DNA of 64,000 nucleotides from Halorussus aquaticus (GCF_024218795.1 NZ_CP100401.1:370136-434135); one strand, 5' to 3'. Positions 43,119 through 53,212 are shown, counted from the first letter of the stretch. Numbers and translations are program-made. The notes: generated by a model not told the origin, from the sequence alone.

Positions 43119-44648
43119 TCACCGTCGTCGGGCGACGAGCGTCCCCGCGGCCGCGAGACCGACCAGCGCGGTCGTCGCCTCGCCAGCGAGCGACTCCGCG
43201 AGGTCGAAGGCTCCGTCGGTCCGGTCCGCGTCGTTCGGCGTCTCGGGGTCGTAGCAGAACGCGACTTCCTCGATGGCGAACGGTCGGCCGGAGTTCTGGT
43301 TCGTGGGTGCCTGCAGTTCGGCCCGCCCTGAGACGCCATCGGGGAACGCGTAGACGTTCGCACCCGGTCCGCCGCGGACGACGACCGCGTCCACGCGGAG
43401 CGTCGAGTCGAAGGTCACCGAGACCGGTTCGCCCTCCTCGTTACGCTCGACGTTCACCAACTCCACCTCGTGAGTCTCGCCCTCGACGGTGAACCGGAAG
43501 GTGTTCGTCCCGACCCGAGTGGCGTTCTCGCTGGTGAACTCGCCGCCTTCGTACGTCAGCGTCAGTCCGCGTTCGAGGCTCAAGTCCTCTTCACACCCGG
43601 TGAACCCGGCGACCGGACGCGGCGTGACGGTCGGCGCGGGGATTTCGGTGGTCGTAGTCGTCTCTGTAGTGGTCGTTTCGGTCGTGGTCGTCTCCTCCGT
43701 AGTTGTGGTCGTTTCGGTCGTCGTAGTGGTCTCGGCTGTCGTGGTAGTCGTCTCAGTCGTGGTCGTTTCAGTCGTCGTAGTCGTCTCGGTGGTTGTCGTC
43801 GTCGGGGTCGTCGTAGTGGTCTCCGTTGTCGTCGTGGTTGCGGTGGTCGTGGTAGTCTCTGTAGTGGTCGTGGTGGTGGTAGTCGTGGTTCCAGTGGTCG
43901 TCGTCTCCTCGTCCGCAGCGGTCGGACAGTCCGCGACGGCGACCGAGACGCTCTCTGTTCCGTTCACCGTCGCGCCCTCGCGGGTGGGCCTGACGACGTA
44001 CTCTCCGGAATCGAGGTCGGTCAGCGCGCGCGACTGACCCGGCGGCACCGTCACTTCCTGTGCGAACTCGTCCGGCCCGGAGACGCTCACTCGCACCGCG
44101 CGCTGGCCCTCGTTGCGCAGCGTCAACGCCTCGCAGGCGTCGCTCGCGGCGACGACGTTCACCGCGGGCGGTTCCTCCGTGGTCGTCGTAGTCGTCTCTG
44201 TAGTGGTAGTTTCGGTGGTCGTCGTGGTCTCAGTCGTCGTGGTAGTGGTCTCGGTTGTCGTTGTTGTCGTCTCGGTCGTGGTGGTCGTGGTAGTCGTTAT
44301 CTCTGTTGTTGTCGTCGTTGTTTCCGTCGTTGTCGTGGTCGTGGGCGTCTCGGTCGTCGTGGTCGTTGTTGGCGTTTCAGTCGTAGTCGTGGTAGTCGTC
44401 TCAGTCGTTGTGGTCGTCGCTGCCGCCACGGAGACGGTCGCGGTCGCGCGGTCGTTGACCGTCGCCGACCCCGGTTCCTCGCCGACGAACCCGGTCCGGG
44501 CGCGAACCGCGTAGTCGCCCGCTGGCAGGTCGTCGAGCGTCTCCTCGTCGCCCGGCCGCAGTTCCACCGTCTCGGCGAAGTCGCCGGGTCCGGTGACGTT
44601 GACCGTCACGTTCACGTCGGTCGGATTTCTGACGGTCAGCGACTCGGG
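43119..44648 (-). CDS. C-terminal part of the Thr-rich surface protein (after a frameshift)
   Basis: 510 codons continuing the upstream 1200-aa protein in another frame. It starts ESLTVRNPTDVNVTVNV, the same domain type as the previous repeat, then alternates long Thr/Glu linkers (TTTTTETTTT) with two more small beta domains (ACEALTLRNEGQRAVRVSV and the GLTLTYEGGEF block with VAFCYDPETP). It ends GEATTALVGLAAAGTLVARRR, a membrane anchor followed by arginines, as expected for a surface-anchored protein. No start codon or promoter is suitable, so it is not an independent gene. Confidence 0.75.
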   Translation of the reverse strand, partial: PESLTVRNPTDVNVTVNVTGPGDFAETVELRPGDEETLDDLPAGDYAVRARTGFVGEEPGSATVNDRATATVSVAAATTTTTETTTTTTTETPTTTTTTETPTTTTTTETTTTTTEITTTTTTTTETTTTTTETTTTTTETTTTTETTTTETTTTTTEEPPAVNVVAASDACEALTLRNEGQRAVRVSVSGPDEFAQEVTVPPGQSRALTDLDSGEYVVRPTREGATVNGTESVSVAVADCPTAADEETTTTGTTTTTTTTTTETTTTTATTTTTETTTTTPTTTTTETTTTTETTTTETTTTTAETTTTTETTTTTEETTTTETTTTETTTTTEIPAPTVTPRPVAGFTGCEEDLSLERGLTLTYEGGEFTSENATRVGTNTFRFTVEGETHEVELVNVERNEEGEPVSVTFDSTLRVDAVVVRGGPGANVYAFPDGVSGRAELQAPTNQNSGRPFAIEEVAFCYDPETPNDADRTDGAFDLAESLAGEATTALVGLAAAGTLVARRR

Positions 44649-47600
44649 GCCGCGGACTCGACCTCGACGTTCGGGCAGTCGGCGACGCTCACGGTCGCCG
44701 TCTCCTCGCCGTTGACGGTCGCCGCGCCGCGGTCGTCCTCGTCCGCCTCGTCGTCTCCGCCGACGTCGACGCCGCCGGGCACCCACGCCCGGACCGCGTA
44801 GTCGCCGGGCGTCAGGTTCGAGAGCGACCGATTCTCGCCGGGACCGACCACCAACTCGCGCGTGGCGTCGTCCGGGCCGGTGACGTTGACCGTCACGTTC
44901 CGGTCGCTCGGGTTCTCGACCGTCAACGCCTCGCACTCCTCCGGACGGACTTCGACGTTCGGCGGTTCCGGTGTCTCCGTCGTTGTCGTCGTTGTTGTCG
45001 GGGTCGTGGTGGTGGTGGTCTCGGTCGTGGTCTCCGTAGTTGTCGTTGTTGTCGTCTCAGTGGTAGTCGTGGTGGTGGTCTCGGTCGTCGTCGGAGTCGT
45101 CGTTGTCGTATCGGTGGTGGTTTCGGTAGTAGTCGTGGTCTCCGTAGTTGTCGTTCTCGTCTGGGTCGTAGTGGTTTCAGTCGTAGTCGTCTCGGTGGTG
45201 GTCGTAGTGGTCTCGGTCGTCGTCGTTGTCGTCGGCGTCGGACACGCCTCGACGCTGATGGTCGCTATCTCGTCCCCGTTGACCGTCGCGGGCCGCGTCG
45301 GTTCGACCAGACCGCCCGCCTTCGCCTGCACCCGGTAGGTCCCCGTCGGGATGGCGAACGTCTCGACCTGTCCCGGGTTCAGGATGACGACTCTCGTCAG
45401 TCCCGACTCGCCCGTCACCGAGAACGTGATGCGCTCGGTCGTCGGGTTCGCCAGTCGCAGTCGCTCGCAGTCCGGCGACGAAGCACGGGCGTTCGGCGGC
45501 GGCCCCGGTTCCTCCGTGGTCGTCGTGATTGTCGTCGTCTCCGTCGTGGTCGTCGTCGGCAGTTCGAGCGTCGTGGTGGTCGTGGTGGTCGTCGTGTCGC
45601 GGTCCACGCAGTCCTCGAAGTCGGGGTTCTCCTCGGAGACCGTCTCGCCGTCGCGCTTGACTATCGCGCTCTCGACGACCTTCCCCCGGTCGTCTCCGGT
45701 CCCGAAGAAGACGTTCCGGCCGCGGAAGTTCCCGCGGAACGTCTGGCGGTCGCCGTCGGCGAACACCAGCGTCACGGCGTCGTACCTGTGGGCGGTCACG
45801 GCCACCTCCTCGCAGGCGAAGTCGAACTCCGGTTCGAGCGGTCGGGGCGTCTCGGTCGTGGTGGTCTCAGTCGTCGTGGTCGTGGTGGTCGTCGTCTCCG
45901 GTCGCGCGCAGGCCTCGAAACTCGGGTTCCGGCGCGTCACCGACTCGTCGTCAGGTCCCCTGACGATGGCGAACTTCACCACCTCGCCCTGATTGTCGCC
46001 GGTACCGACGAACTCCGCGCGGTCCCGGAAGTTCCCGCGGAAGGTCTGGCGGTCACCGTCGGCGAACACCAGCGTCACCGACCGGAACTCGTCGGCCTGC
46101 ACTACGGCCTTCTCGCAACTCACGAAGAATATCCTCGGCACGAACGGTTCGTCCGGTCGCTCGGTGGCGGGTTCGCAACCGCTCGCGTCGCTGCGCCGGA
46201 CCTCGAATCGGTTCGGCCCGTTGTACACCCGGACCTGCGTGACGACCTCGCCCGCGTTCTCACCGGTGCCCGAGAACGTGTTCGTCCCGCTGAAGACGCC
46301 GGAGACCGTCTGCCTGTCGCCGTCGGCGAACGTCAGGACGACGCGGGTGTACTGCTCGGCCGCCACGGTCGCCTTCCGGCAGTCGAAGGCGACTCGAATC
46401 CGGAGGGGTTCGGGCGTCGTCTCCGTCGCGGTGGTCGTCGTAGTCTCGGCCGTGGTCGTGGTCTCTGTCGTTGTCGTCGTGTTCGCCTCCGCCGGTTTCT
46501 GCGGGCAGTCGCCCTTTACGAGGTAGACCGACCCCGTGTTGACGCTGCCGTCGGTGAACGGCGCGCCCACCGAGAGGTCGGTCGCCGAGTCGTCGTTCAC
46601 GTCGCCGCCCGCCAGCGCGAACCCCGCAAGGTCGCCCCTGACCTCGCCGCTGAACTTGGCGTGGGCACCCGACAGCGAGTGGCGCTCGGCTATCTGAGAG
46701 CCGTAGAGCAGGTAGGCCGCTCCGGCGTTCCTCGCGGTGCTGTTGTTGTACGGCGCGCCGACGAGCAGGTCGCCGTTACCGTCTTCGTTCACGTCACCCG
46801 TGCCCGCGACCGACCACCCGGCGTAGTCGTTCGCCGCCTCGCCGGGGAGCGCGGCGTCGGCCTCGGTCGAGAGGTTCACCAATCCCGAGAGGTCGCCCCC
46901 GTAGGCCACGTAGGCCGCACCGGCGTCGTCGGCGGGCACGTCGTGGAACGGCGCGCCGATAGCCACGTCGTCGCGCCCGTCGTCGTTCAGGTCTCCGGCG
47001 TCCGCCACGGAGAACCCGGCCCGGTCGTCCTCGGCCGGTCCGCGGAACTTGACCGGCGCGTTCACGAGCAGGGAGACGCCCGCTAACTGCGGGCCGTACT
47101 GGAGGTAGGCCGCGCCCGCGTCGGTGGCGGTCGAGTCGTTGCCGCGCGCGCCGACGAGGACGTCGCTCCCGTTGTCGCCGTCCGCGTCGAGCGCCGCCAC
47201 CGCCGACCCGGCGTAGTCGTTGCGCGCCTCCCCGAGGTAGGTCACGTTGGCGGTTTCGAGGCTGTAGGTGCCCACGCGCGGCATGTACATCAGGTGGGCG
47301 GCACCTGCGTCGTCGGCGACCCCGTCGTGGTACGGCGCGCCGACGAGCAGGCCCGCGCTCCCGTTGCTCGCGTTCGCCATCGTGCCCAGCGCCCAACCGG
47401 CCCGGTCGCCCGCCGAGGCACCGTAGAACGTCGCGGTGGCGTACTTCAGTTTCACTACTTCGGGCAGGTCCGCGTCGCCGTAGACGACGTATGCCGCGCC
47501 CGAATTCGGGCCGTTCGCGTCCGCGAGGGGCGCGCCGACCGACACGTCGGCGTGGCCGTCGTCGTTCAGGTCGCCGAGTTCGACCGCGAACCCGGCGTGT

Positions 47601-48238
47601 TCGCCGGGCGCTCGCGCACGGAAGGTGACGTTCGCCTCGGCGAGTTCGACTTCGCTCAGATTCACCGGACCGTAGAAGAGGTAGGCCGCGCCGGAGTCGC
47701 TCCCGGCGGAGTCGTTTGACGGCGCGCCGACGAGTACGTCGGCGTAGCCGTCGCCGTTCACGTCCCCGGAGTCGGTCGACCACCCGGCGCGGTCGTTGCT
47801 CGCCGCCCCGGAGAGTTCGGCGTCGGCGTCCGAGAGGTTCGCGGCCCCGGCCGGTCCGCGCGGAATCGCGCCCCGGCCGCATCTGGTCGCCGGGTCCTGC
47901 TCACTCGTCCCCGCGTTCCCCCGTCTCGCCTCTGCGCCCTGTCTCGCCTCCGCGGTTTCCCGTGCCTGCGAAGACGCGTCCTCGCGAACGTCGGTGTCCT
48001 CGCTCGGGGGAGCGCCCGCGCTTGCGCTTCCGGATGCAGGCGCGCCCGCGCTCGCAGGGTGACCGGACGCCGCGCTTCCGGACACTGCTTCACCGGCGTT
48101 CTCTGCACCCCCGGCCACCGTTCCCCCGGCCGCGAGCGAGAGTCCGCTCGCGCCGACGACGCTACTGGCGACCAACAGCCACGCGATAATCAGCGCGTCC
48201 CGCCGCCGTGTCGTGTCGCCTCCCTCCCCGGGTGTCAT
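44636..48238 (-). CDS. Giant FG-GAP/Thr-rich cell-surface protein, N-terminal 1200 aa
   Basis: Begins with a signal-like segment (RRRDALIIAWLLVASSVVGASG). Residues about 143-575 hold about seven FG-GAP (integrin-alpha-like) repeats with calcium loops such as DVNGDGYADVLVGAP and DLNDDGHADVSVGAP. About 600-880 are three copies of a small domain with FADGDRQTFRGNFRGRNVFFGTG. The rest alternates Thr/Glu linkers with domains like ECEALTVENPSDRNVTVNV. The Thr runs are likely O-glycosylated. A missing base in the GGGG run at 44646-44649 ends the frame early (VEVESAAPSR); restored, the protein would be about 1,700 aa. Probable adhesin or cell-wall protein. Confidence 0.85.
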   Translation of the reverse strand: MTPGEGGDTTRRRDALIIAWLLVASSVVGASGLSLAAGGTVAGGAENAGEAVSGSAASGHPASAGAPASGSASAGAPPSEDTDVREDASSQARETAEARQGAEARRGNAGTSEQDPATRCGRGAIPRGPAGAANLSDADAELSGAASNDRAGWSTDSGDVNGDGYADVLVGAPSNDSAGSDSGAAYLFYGPVNLSEVELAEANVTFRARAPGEHAGFAVELGDLNDDGHADVSVGAPLADANGPNSGAAYVVYGDADLPEVVKLKYATATFYGASAGDRAGWALGTMANASNGSAGLLVGAPYHDGVADDAGAAHLMYMPRVGTYSLETANVTYLGEARNDYAGSAVAALDADGDNGSDVLVGARGNDSTATDAGAAYLQYGPQLAGVSLLVNAPVKFRGPAEDDRAGFSVADAGDLNDDGRDDVAIGAPFHDVPADDAGAAYVAYGGDLSGLVNLSTEADAALPGEAANDYAGWSVAGTGDVNEDGNGDLLVGAPYNNSTARNAGAAYLLYGSQIAERHSLSGAHAKFSGEVRGDLAGFALAGGDVNDDSATDLSVGAPFTDGSVNTGSVYLVKGDCPQKPAEANTTTTTETTTTAETTTTTATETTPEPLRIRVAFDCRKATVAAEQYTRVVLTFADGDRQTVSGVFSGTNTFSGTGENAGEVVTQVRVYNGPNRFEVRRSDASGCEPATERPDEPFVPRIFFVSCEKAVVQADEFRSVTLVFADGDRQTFRGNFRDRAEFVGTGDNQGEVVKFAIVRGPDDESVTRRNPSFEACARPETTTTTTTTTETTTTETPRPLEPEFDFACEEVAVTAHRYDAVTLVFADGDRQTFRGNFRGRNVFFGTGDDRGKVVESAIVKRDGETVSEENPDFEDCVDRDTTTTTTTTTLELPTTTTTETTTITTTTEEPGPPPNARASSPDCERLRLANPTTERITFSVTGESGLTRVVILNPGQVETFAIPTGTYRVQAKAGGLVEPTRPATVNGDEIATISVEACPTPTTTTTTETTTTTTETTTTETTTTQTRTTTTETTTTTETTTDTTTTTPTTTETTTTTTTETTTTTTTETTTETTTTTTPTTTTTTTETPEPPNVEVRPEECEALTVENPSDRNVTVNVTGPDDATRELVVGPGENRSLSNLTPGDYAVRAWVPGGVDVGGDDEADEDDRGAATVNGEETATVSVADCPNVEVESAAPSR

Positions 48239-48420
48239 TCTGTCTCGTCCGCGGAGTACCCCACCTCCGGCCTTTGTTATGGGGAGCGCAAGCAGTGCGT
48301 AACGTCGCGTTGCCCGGCCCTGTCCGGGCGACAGGGTCGGCTTATCGATAGCAGGCGTTGCGGTCGGCGCGGAGTCTGCTGTGCCGCCGACCGACTGTCG
48401 TCGCGCTCACTCGGACGCGT

Positions 48421-49905
48421 TCACCTCGACTCCCACTGCCGGGCGGCCAGCAGGAGACCCGCCAGCGCGACCAGCGCCGCGCCGACGCCGAATCCGGGGA
48501 TAGGTCCTTCGGAGGTCGCGGTGGCCGTGGCGGTGTCGCCACGCATCGCCTCGTCGGTGGTGCCGTCGCCGTCTGCGGTCACTTCGCTCGTCGTTCTCGT
48601 CTCGGACGCCGACTCGCCGCCGATTCGGAGGAGCCAGCCGTCTCTGGCCGTCGCGCCGTCGCCGGAAGTCTGTCCGGCGAGCAGGTACCCTCCGCCGTGG
48701 GCGCGGATGGCGGGCCACGGCTTGTCCCAGCCGTCGGTTCCGTAGTAGGTCTGCCACTCGCTCTCGCCCGCGGCGTCGGTCGCCAGCACGTAGCCGTCCA
48801 CGCTCCCCTTCGGCCCGGCGTCGGACCCGCCGGTGAACAGGAAGCCCTCGTCGGTGCGCATCGCCGAATCGAGCCACTGGGTCCCCTCGCCGCCGGGTTT
48901 GTGTTCCCACTCGACGGTGCCGTCGGGACCGAACTTCACCAGCCATCCGTCTCGTGGGCCGGTACTGTTACTCTCGGTCTCCCCGGCGAGGACGAAGCCA
49001 GCGTCCGCGTCCGAGGCGTTCGGTCCGGACGAGGAGGCCGACGCGGCGGCCCACACGTCGTCTCTGCTCGGGCCGCCCGCCGTGGCCTGCCACTCGCGGG
49101 TGCCGTCGGCGGCGAGTCGGAGCGCCCACGCGTCGTCGCTGTCGCCCTCGATTTTCCCGGCGAGGTAGTAGCCCGTGTCGGTGGGGACGATCGCCCGGAG
49201 GTAGCCAGCGTCGTAGCCCTCGGGGACCGGGTGGCTCTCCTGCCACGCCGTGGAGCGGTTCGCGTCGAGTCCGACCGTCCACCCCGCCGTGCTTCCGTCG
49301 CTGTCGGTCCACCCGGCGAGCAGGTAGCCGGTCGCGTCGCCCGCGTCGCGGCGCTCGACGGCGTAGAAGGCCCCGGAGCCGAGGGTCCGCTTTTCGAGCG
49401 TCTCGCCGTCGGCGCTCATCTCGACGACCCATCCGCTCGCGCCGCCGTCGTCGGTCCGGCCAGCGAGCAGGTAGCCCGAGTCGGTCCGCGCGACGCCCCA
49501 GAACCGGTCGGTGCCCGACCCGCCGAGGGTCTCGGCCCACTGCTTCCGCCCTTCGCCGTCCGTCTTGAGGACCCACCCGTCGCGGTTCTCTCCGCCGGTC
49601 CACCCGACGAGCAGGTAGCCGCCGTCGTCGGTCCGAACCGCGTCGGCGAAGATGTCGTCGCCGCTCGCGCCGTAGGTGCGTTGCCACCGCTCGGGGAGCG
49701 TCGGCGGTTCGCGCGCTTCGACTGCGAGCGTCCCGTTCGCCGGAGCGTCGTCTTCGACCGGGTGGTCTGCCCGGACCGACGGTGCGTCTCGGGTCTCGGA
49801 TACCGCGTCTCGGGGTCTCGGGTCACTGTCCGCGGCCGCGGGGAGGGCCGCTGCGACCCCTGCGCCCACGACCAACAGGACCAGTGTCACTGCGAGTGTT
49901 CGCAT
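48421..49905 (-). CDS. PGF-CTERM-anchored beta-propeller-like surface protein
   Basis: Protein of 494 aa. N-terminal signal peptide MRTLAVTLVLLVVGAGVAAA; then about seven repeats of roughly 50 residues with the pattern DGGYLLVGWT...DGWVLKTDGEG, consistent with a beta-propeller of the kind that shows WxV-K blades. The C-terminus is GPIPGFGVGAALVALAGLLLAARQW, a PGF-CTERM signal, which archaeosortase A processes for lipid attachment at the cell surface. It lies about 180 bp upstream of the giant surface protein gene on the same strand. Confidence 0.88.
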   Translation of the reverse strand: MRTLAVTLVLLVVGAGVAAALPAAADSDPRPRDAVSETRDAPSVRADHPVEDDAPANGTLAVEAREPPTLPERWQRTYGASGDDIFADAVRTDDGGYLLVGWTGGENRDGWVLKTDGEGRKQWAETLGGSGTDRFWGVARTDSGYLLAGRTDDGGASGWVVEMSADGETLEKRTLGSGAFYAVERRDAGDATGYLLAGWTDSDGSTAGWTVGLDANRSTAWQESHPVPEGYDAGYLRAIVPTDTGYYLAGKIEGDSDDAWALRLAADGTREWQATAGGPSRDDVWAAASASSSGPNASDADAGFVLAGETESNSTGPRDGWLVKFGPDGTVEWEHKPGGEGTQWLDSAMRTDEGFLFTGGSDAGPKGSVDGYVLATDAAGESEWQTYYGTDGWDKPWPAIRAHGGGYLLAGQTSGDGATARDGWLLRIGGESASETRTTSEVTADGDGTTDEAMRGDTATATATSEGPIPGFGVGAALVALAGLLLAARQWESR

Positions 49906-50171
49906 GCGCGTCCCTCGGGGCCTGATTCGCTTTGTTATGGGCCGTCTGTAGCGACGTAGGCCGTACCTGTTGGATATTTATGGGAACTGTCGGTCACTCC
50001 ACCGTGGCGTCGGGAGTGTCGTCCCGTACTCGTCGGCTCCAGCTGAACTCTCTCCCGACGAACTCGGCGAGAAGAAGCGATTGCGATGCCGACACGGAAC
50101 GACACCCCCGACTGAGACCTATCTGTTCCCGACCCCGTGGCTATACGTCACCGCCGCGAGACCGCACTGGT

Positions 50172-50585
50172 ATGACTCAGACCGCACTCGCGTTCGCGCT
50201 CGTCGCCATGCTCGCGTGGGGACTCTGGGCGGTGTTCGCCGACTTCGCTACGCGGTCGCTCGCTCCCGAAGTGGCGATGGTCGTCTCCTACGTCGCTGGT
50301 ATCGGCGTCGCCGTGGTGTACGTCCTCGCGCAGGGGCAGCGTCCGGCGTTCTCGTCGGTCGGCGTCGGCTACGCGGCGCTCGGCGGCCTCTTCTCGGGTA
50401 TCGGCGCGATAAGCTACTACGTCGCGCTCCAGCGGGGGTCCGCCGGTGTCGCCACTACCGTCACCGCGCTCTACTTCGTGGTCGCGGCCGTCCTCGGCGT
50501 TCTCTTCCTCGGCGACTCTCTCACGACGCGCGACGCGGCGGGCATCGCGCTCGCCGTCGGCGCGGTCGCGTTGCTCTCGACCTGA
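50172..50585 (+). CDS. Half-size EamA-domain transporter
   Basis: Protein of 137 aa with one EamA repeat of five hydrophobic helices (LAFALVAMLAWGLWAVFADFA to AAGIALAVGAVALLST), so it would need to dimerise to make a full DMT-type transporter. CTATACGT lies about 33 bp upstream of the ATG. Substrate unknown. The full-length EamA gene at 33.8 kb is a separate family member. Confidence 0.85.
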   Translation: MTQTALAFALVAMLAWGLWAVFADFATRSLAPEVAMVVSYVAGIGVAVVYVLAQGQRPAFSSVGVGYAALGGLFSGIGAISYYVALQRGSAGVATTVTALYFVVAAVLGVLFLGDSLTTRDAAGIALAVGAVALLST

Positions 50586-50692
50586 CTGCTTGACCAGACG
50601 GTATCGCTCTCCAGAAGACCGGTCAGGAACCCACGGAATCGTGGACGAGTTCCGTCACGGGTCGTGACGACGCGCCGCGGTCGGAATACGTC

Positions 50693-50887
50693 TCACCGCT
50701 CCCACGCTGGCGGCGCGCGGTCGAGTCGCCGCAGCGCCGCGGGGTAGCCGAACGCGACGACCAGCGCGACGGCGATTCGGGGAACGAACCCGCCGATACC
50801 GGCCGCCTCCAGCACGAAGACGCCCGCGAAGTACAACAGCAGCATTATCAGAAACTGCGGCAGCAACTGCCGCCACGTCGAAGTCAT
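50693..50887 (-). CDS. Small membrane protein, unknown
   Basis: Protein of 64 aa with two hydrophobic segments (LPQFLIMLLLYFAGVFVLEAA and IGGFVPRIAVALVVAFGYPAAL) and a basic tail. The ATG at 50887 is preferred over an upstream in-frame start. It is convergent with the half-size EamA gene. Family not recognised. Confidence 0.65.
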   Translation of the reverse strand: MTSTWRQLLPQFLIMLLLYFAGVFVLEAAGIGGFVPRIAVALVVAFGYPAALRRLDRAPPAWER

Positions 50888-50993
50888 ACGAGAACCGAGG
50901 GCCTGCGGGGATTTAACTGTGGGTGACAACTCCTCCCGTCACCGTCGCGTCTTCGGAATATTGATGTCCGCGCGTTGTCCTGTTCGTGATGGT

Positions 50994-51766
50994 ATGCCCG
51001 CCCTCTCGCGCAGACGCGTCCTCCACGGAGCGGTCGCCCTCCTCACGGGTCTCGCCGGTTGCAGCGACTCGACGACAGACAGCGGCTCGGCCTCCGCCCC
51101 CGAGCAGAGAACGTCGTCCGCGACCCCGAGTTCGTCACGCTCCGGGACTCCGACGCGGACGCCCTCGCGTGGGTCCCATCTGAGGGGACCACCGCGTCAG
51201 ACGGCGACGAGTCGTCCACTCCGTCCGCGACCCACCGCGAACGACGACTCGTTGCGACCGCGGAAGCGGCCGACCGCCTCCGGTTCGCCGACGTCGAGGG
51301 CGCGGACGACGCTCGGCAGTTCGTCGCCGAGACCGACTTCGAATCCCAGACGCTGTTTCTCGAACGCCACCGCGTCCGGGAGTGCTTCCGACTGAAACTC
51401 TGTTACATCACGTGGTCCGAGACCGAGGTCGGAACGCGGTACGGACGCTACTACCGCGACGCCGACGTCGCGTGTCGCACGGACGCCGAGGACGCGACCG
51501 TGAGGCTGATTCGCGTCCCCGACGCGCTCGACCCGGAGCGGGTGTCGGGGTACTCCTCCGGAACGAATAGCAACGGCTGTCGCTACCCGCCCTCGCTGCG
51601 CACGACGACCGAGCAGTCTCGGTCGGGTTCGGGGTCGAACGCTTCGAGTCCGTCGGCGCGGACGAACCGCACCGGAACGCCGACGAACTCCCGGAAACCG
51701 ACTCGAACCGAGTCGAAGTCGGGCCAGAGCGCGACGACCCGAACCCGGACGGAGGCGGACAGATGA
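50994..51766 (+). pseudogene. Tat lipoprotein gene with frameshifts
   Basis: The start is a Tat lipoprotein signal (MPALSRRRVLHGAVALLTG, lipobox LAGC). After SASAP the coding frame changes: adding one C to the CCCCC run at 51097-51101 joins it to ENVVRDPEFVTLRDSDADAL, which continues through RYGRYYRDADVACRTDAED to NSNGCRYPP. Near 51590 the haloarchaeal codon signature moves to the third frame (AVSVGFGVERFESVGADEP), and it must return by the ATGA overlap with the next gene at 51763. So two or three indels separate this from an intact gene of about 257 aa. Function unknown. Confidence 0.7.
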
Positions 51767-53103
51767 CTGGTGGAGACGGCCACCGGACGCGCCGGGGGTT
51801 CCTCGCGCTCGCGGGCGCGGCGTCACTCGCCGGTTGCAACGCCCTCGGCGGGAATCCGCTGACCGACGACGCGACCGAAATCGACGGCGCGGCGCTTCGG
51901 GACTTTCCGGAGACGGAACCCCCGTCGGTTCCCGAGACGGTGCCCGTCGAGATTCGACAGTCCTACCTCGACAGCGGCGTCGCCCGCGCCCGAGAACTCC
52001 TCTCGTCGGTGCCCGCATCGTTGGACGCCGCGGAGATTCCCAACGGGGCGATTCGGTCGGAACTCACCGGAAAGTACGAAGCGACCGAGGAGACGATCTC
52101 GTCGGTCGAAGGCGCGGCGTCTGCGTTCGAGGCGATGGAAACGGTGGACCGCGCTCGCGGGGAAGCCAGAACGGTCGCCGCCGGTTGGAAGGCCATCGAA
52201 GACGGACTCTCGCCGACGGACGTCCGGAAGTCCGCGAAGAACGTCTCGGACGCGCTCGACGGATTCCGCTATCGGTGGGACTACCTCGGGAGCGACCCGA
52301 TTCGGGCGCTACTCGTCCACGCGACCATCGAACGTCGGGTCGGAAACGCGACGACCAACGTCGAGAACGCCGTGCGGGGCGACCGACGCGGCCGGAACGA
52401 CCCGATAGCCGTGGGCGAACTGGCTGGCAACCTCGAAGTCGCCAGGGCCTCGATAGACGGTGCGGCCCACCTCTACGAACGACTCCGGGCGACCGGAGAC
52501 GACCTCTCCGACCTGGAGTCCGGACTCGTCGCCGCCGGATCGACGCTCGGGCGAGTCGCCGGACGACGGCGAGACCGACTCCCGGACGCCGAATCCGACG
52601 ACCTGTCGGCGTTCGTGGACCGCGACGTCGAGGGGACGCCGGTCGGGGCCGCGATTCGGGAACTCGCAGAGGAGGTGACCCGCCGGACCGACCCCGGCGT
52701 GGAGGACCGGACCCGCAGGTACGCGAACGCGGTCCTCTCGGCCCACGGGACGCTCGTCAGACTTCGCGCGCTCGACTCGCTCCGGAAGCGGGTCGCGGCC
52801 GACGAACACGTCGCCGTCGAGGCGGCCGAGGACTTGCGGACGCTCCGCGAGCGCGCTATCGGGGCCATCGAGGACGCCCTCGCGGCGGACGAGCATCGTC
52901 ACCTCAACCGAGCGGAACTCCCCGGAGTCGCGAGCGTCGTCGAGTACGCCGACGAGCAGATAGAGCGGTACAACACGGACCGCGCGCTGCCGGTCGATTC
53001 GATGGCCCGGGACCTCGGCCACTACGTTCGGACCGCGGCGATGGCGCGGGCGATACCGCCGACGAGCGCGCACGTCGCGCGAGTCGTCCGCCGGTCTTTC
53101 TGA
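51763..53103 (+). CDS. Tat lipoprotein, helical, unknown function
   Basis: Protein of 446 aa. The Tat/lipobox signal is RTRRGFLALAGAASLAGC, predicting a lipid-anchored exported protein. The mature part is almost entirely helical and acidic (ARARELLSSVPASLDAAEI, RDLEDGLSPTD-type stretches), suggestive of coiled-coil or four-helix bundles. The ATGA overlap with the frameshifted lipoprotein gene indicates one operon; both encode exported lipoproteins and may form a complex. I do not recognise the family. Confidence 0.78.
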   Translation: MTGGDGHRTRRGFLALAGAASLAGCNALGGNPLTDDATEIDGAALRDFPETEPPSVPETVPVEIRQSYLDSGVARARELLSSVPASLDAAEIPNGAIRSELTGKYEATEETISSVEGAASAFEAMETVDRARGEARTVAAGWKAIEDGLSPTDVRKSAKNVSDALDGFRYRWDYLGSDPIRALLVHATIERRVGNATTNVENAVRGDRRGRNDPIAVGELAGNLEVARASIDGAAHLYERLRATGDDLSDLESGLVAAGSTLGRVAGRRRDRLPDAESDDLSAFVDRDVEGTPVGAAIRELAEEVTRRTDPGVEDRTRRYANAVLSAHGTLVRLRALDSLRKRVAADEHVAVEAAEDLRTLRERAIGAIEDALAADEHRHLNRAELPGVASVVEYADEQIERYNTDRALPVDSMARDLGHYVRTAAMARAIPPTSAHVARVVRRSF

Positions 53104-53212
53104 GCGACGCGTCCGCGGGTCGGTGCGCGGTCGCTCGTCCGTAAACCGGTCCGAAAGCACTCCAGCGCGGGGATTCGGCTCGTCGTGTCGAGAGCGTTAC
53201 CCGAACGAGGGG

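Noticed and set aside
43489..45992. Long plus-strand frames encoding Val/Ser runs (VVVVSVVVV)
   Set aside because: They are the mirror image of the Thr/Glu linkers of the minus-strand surface protein; they lack starts, families and domain structure.
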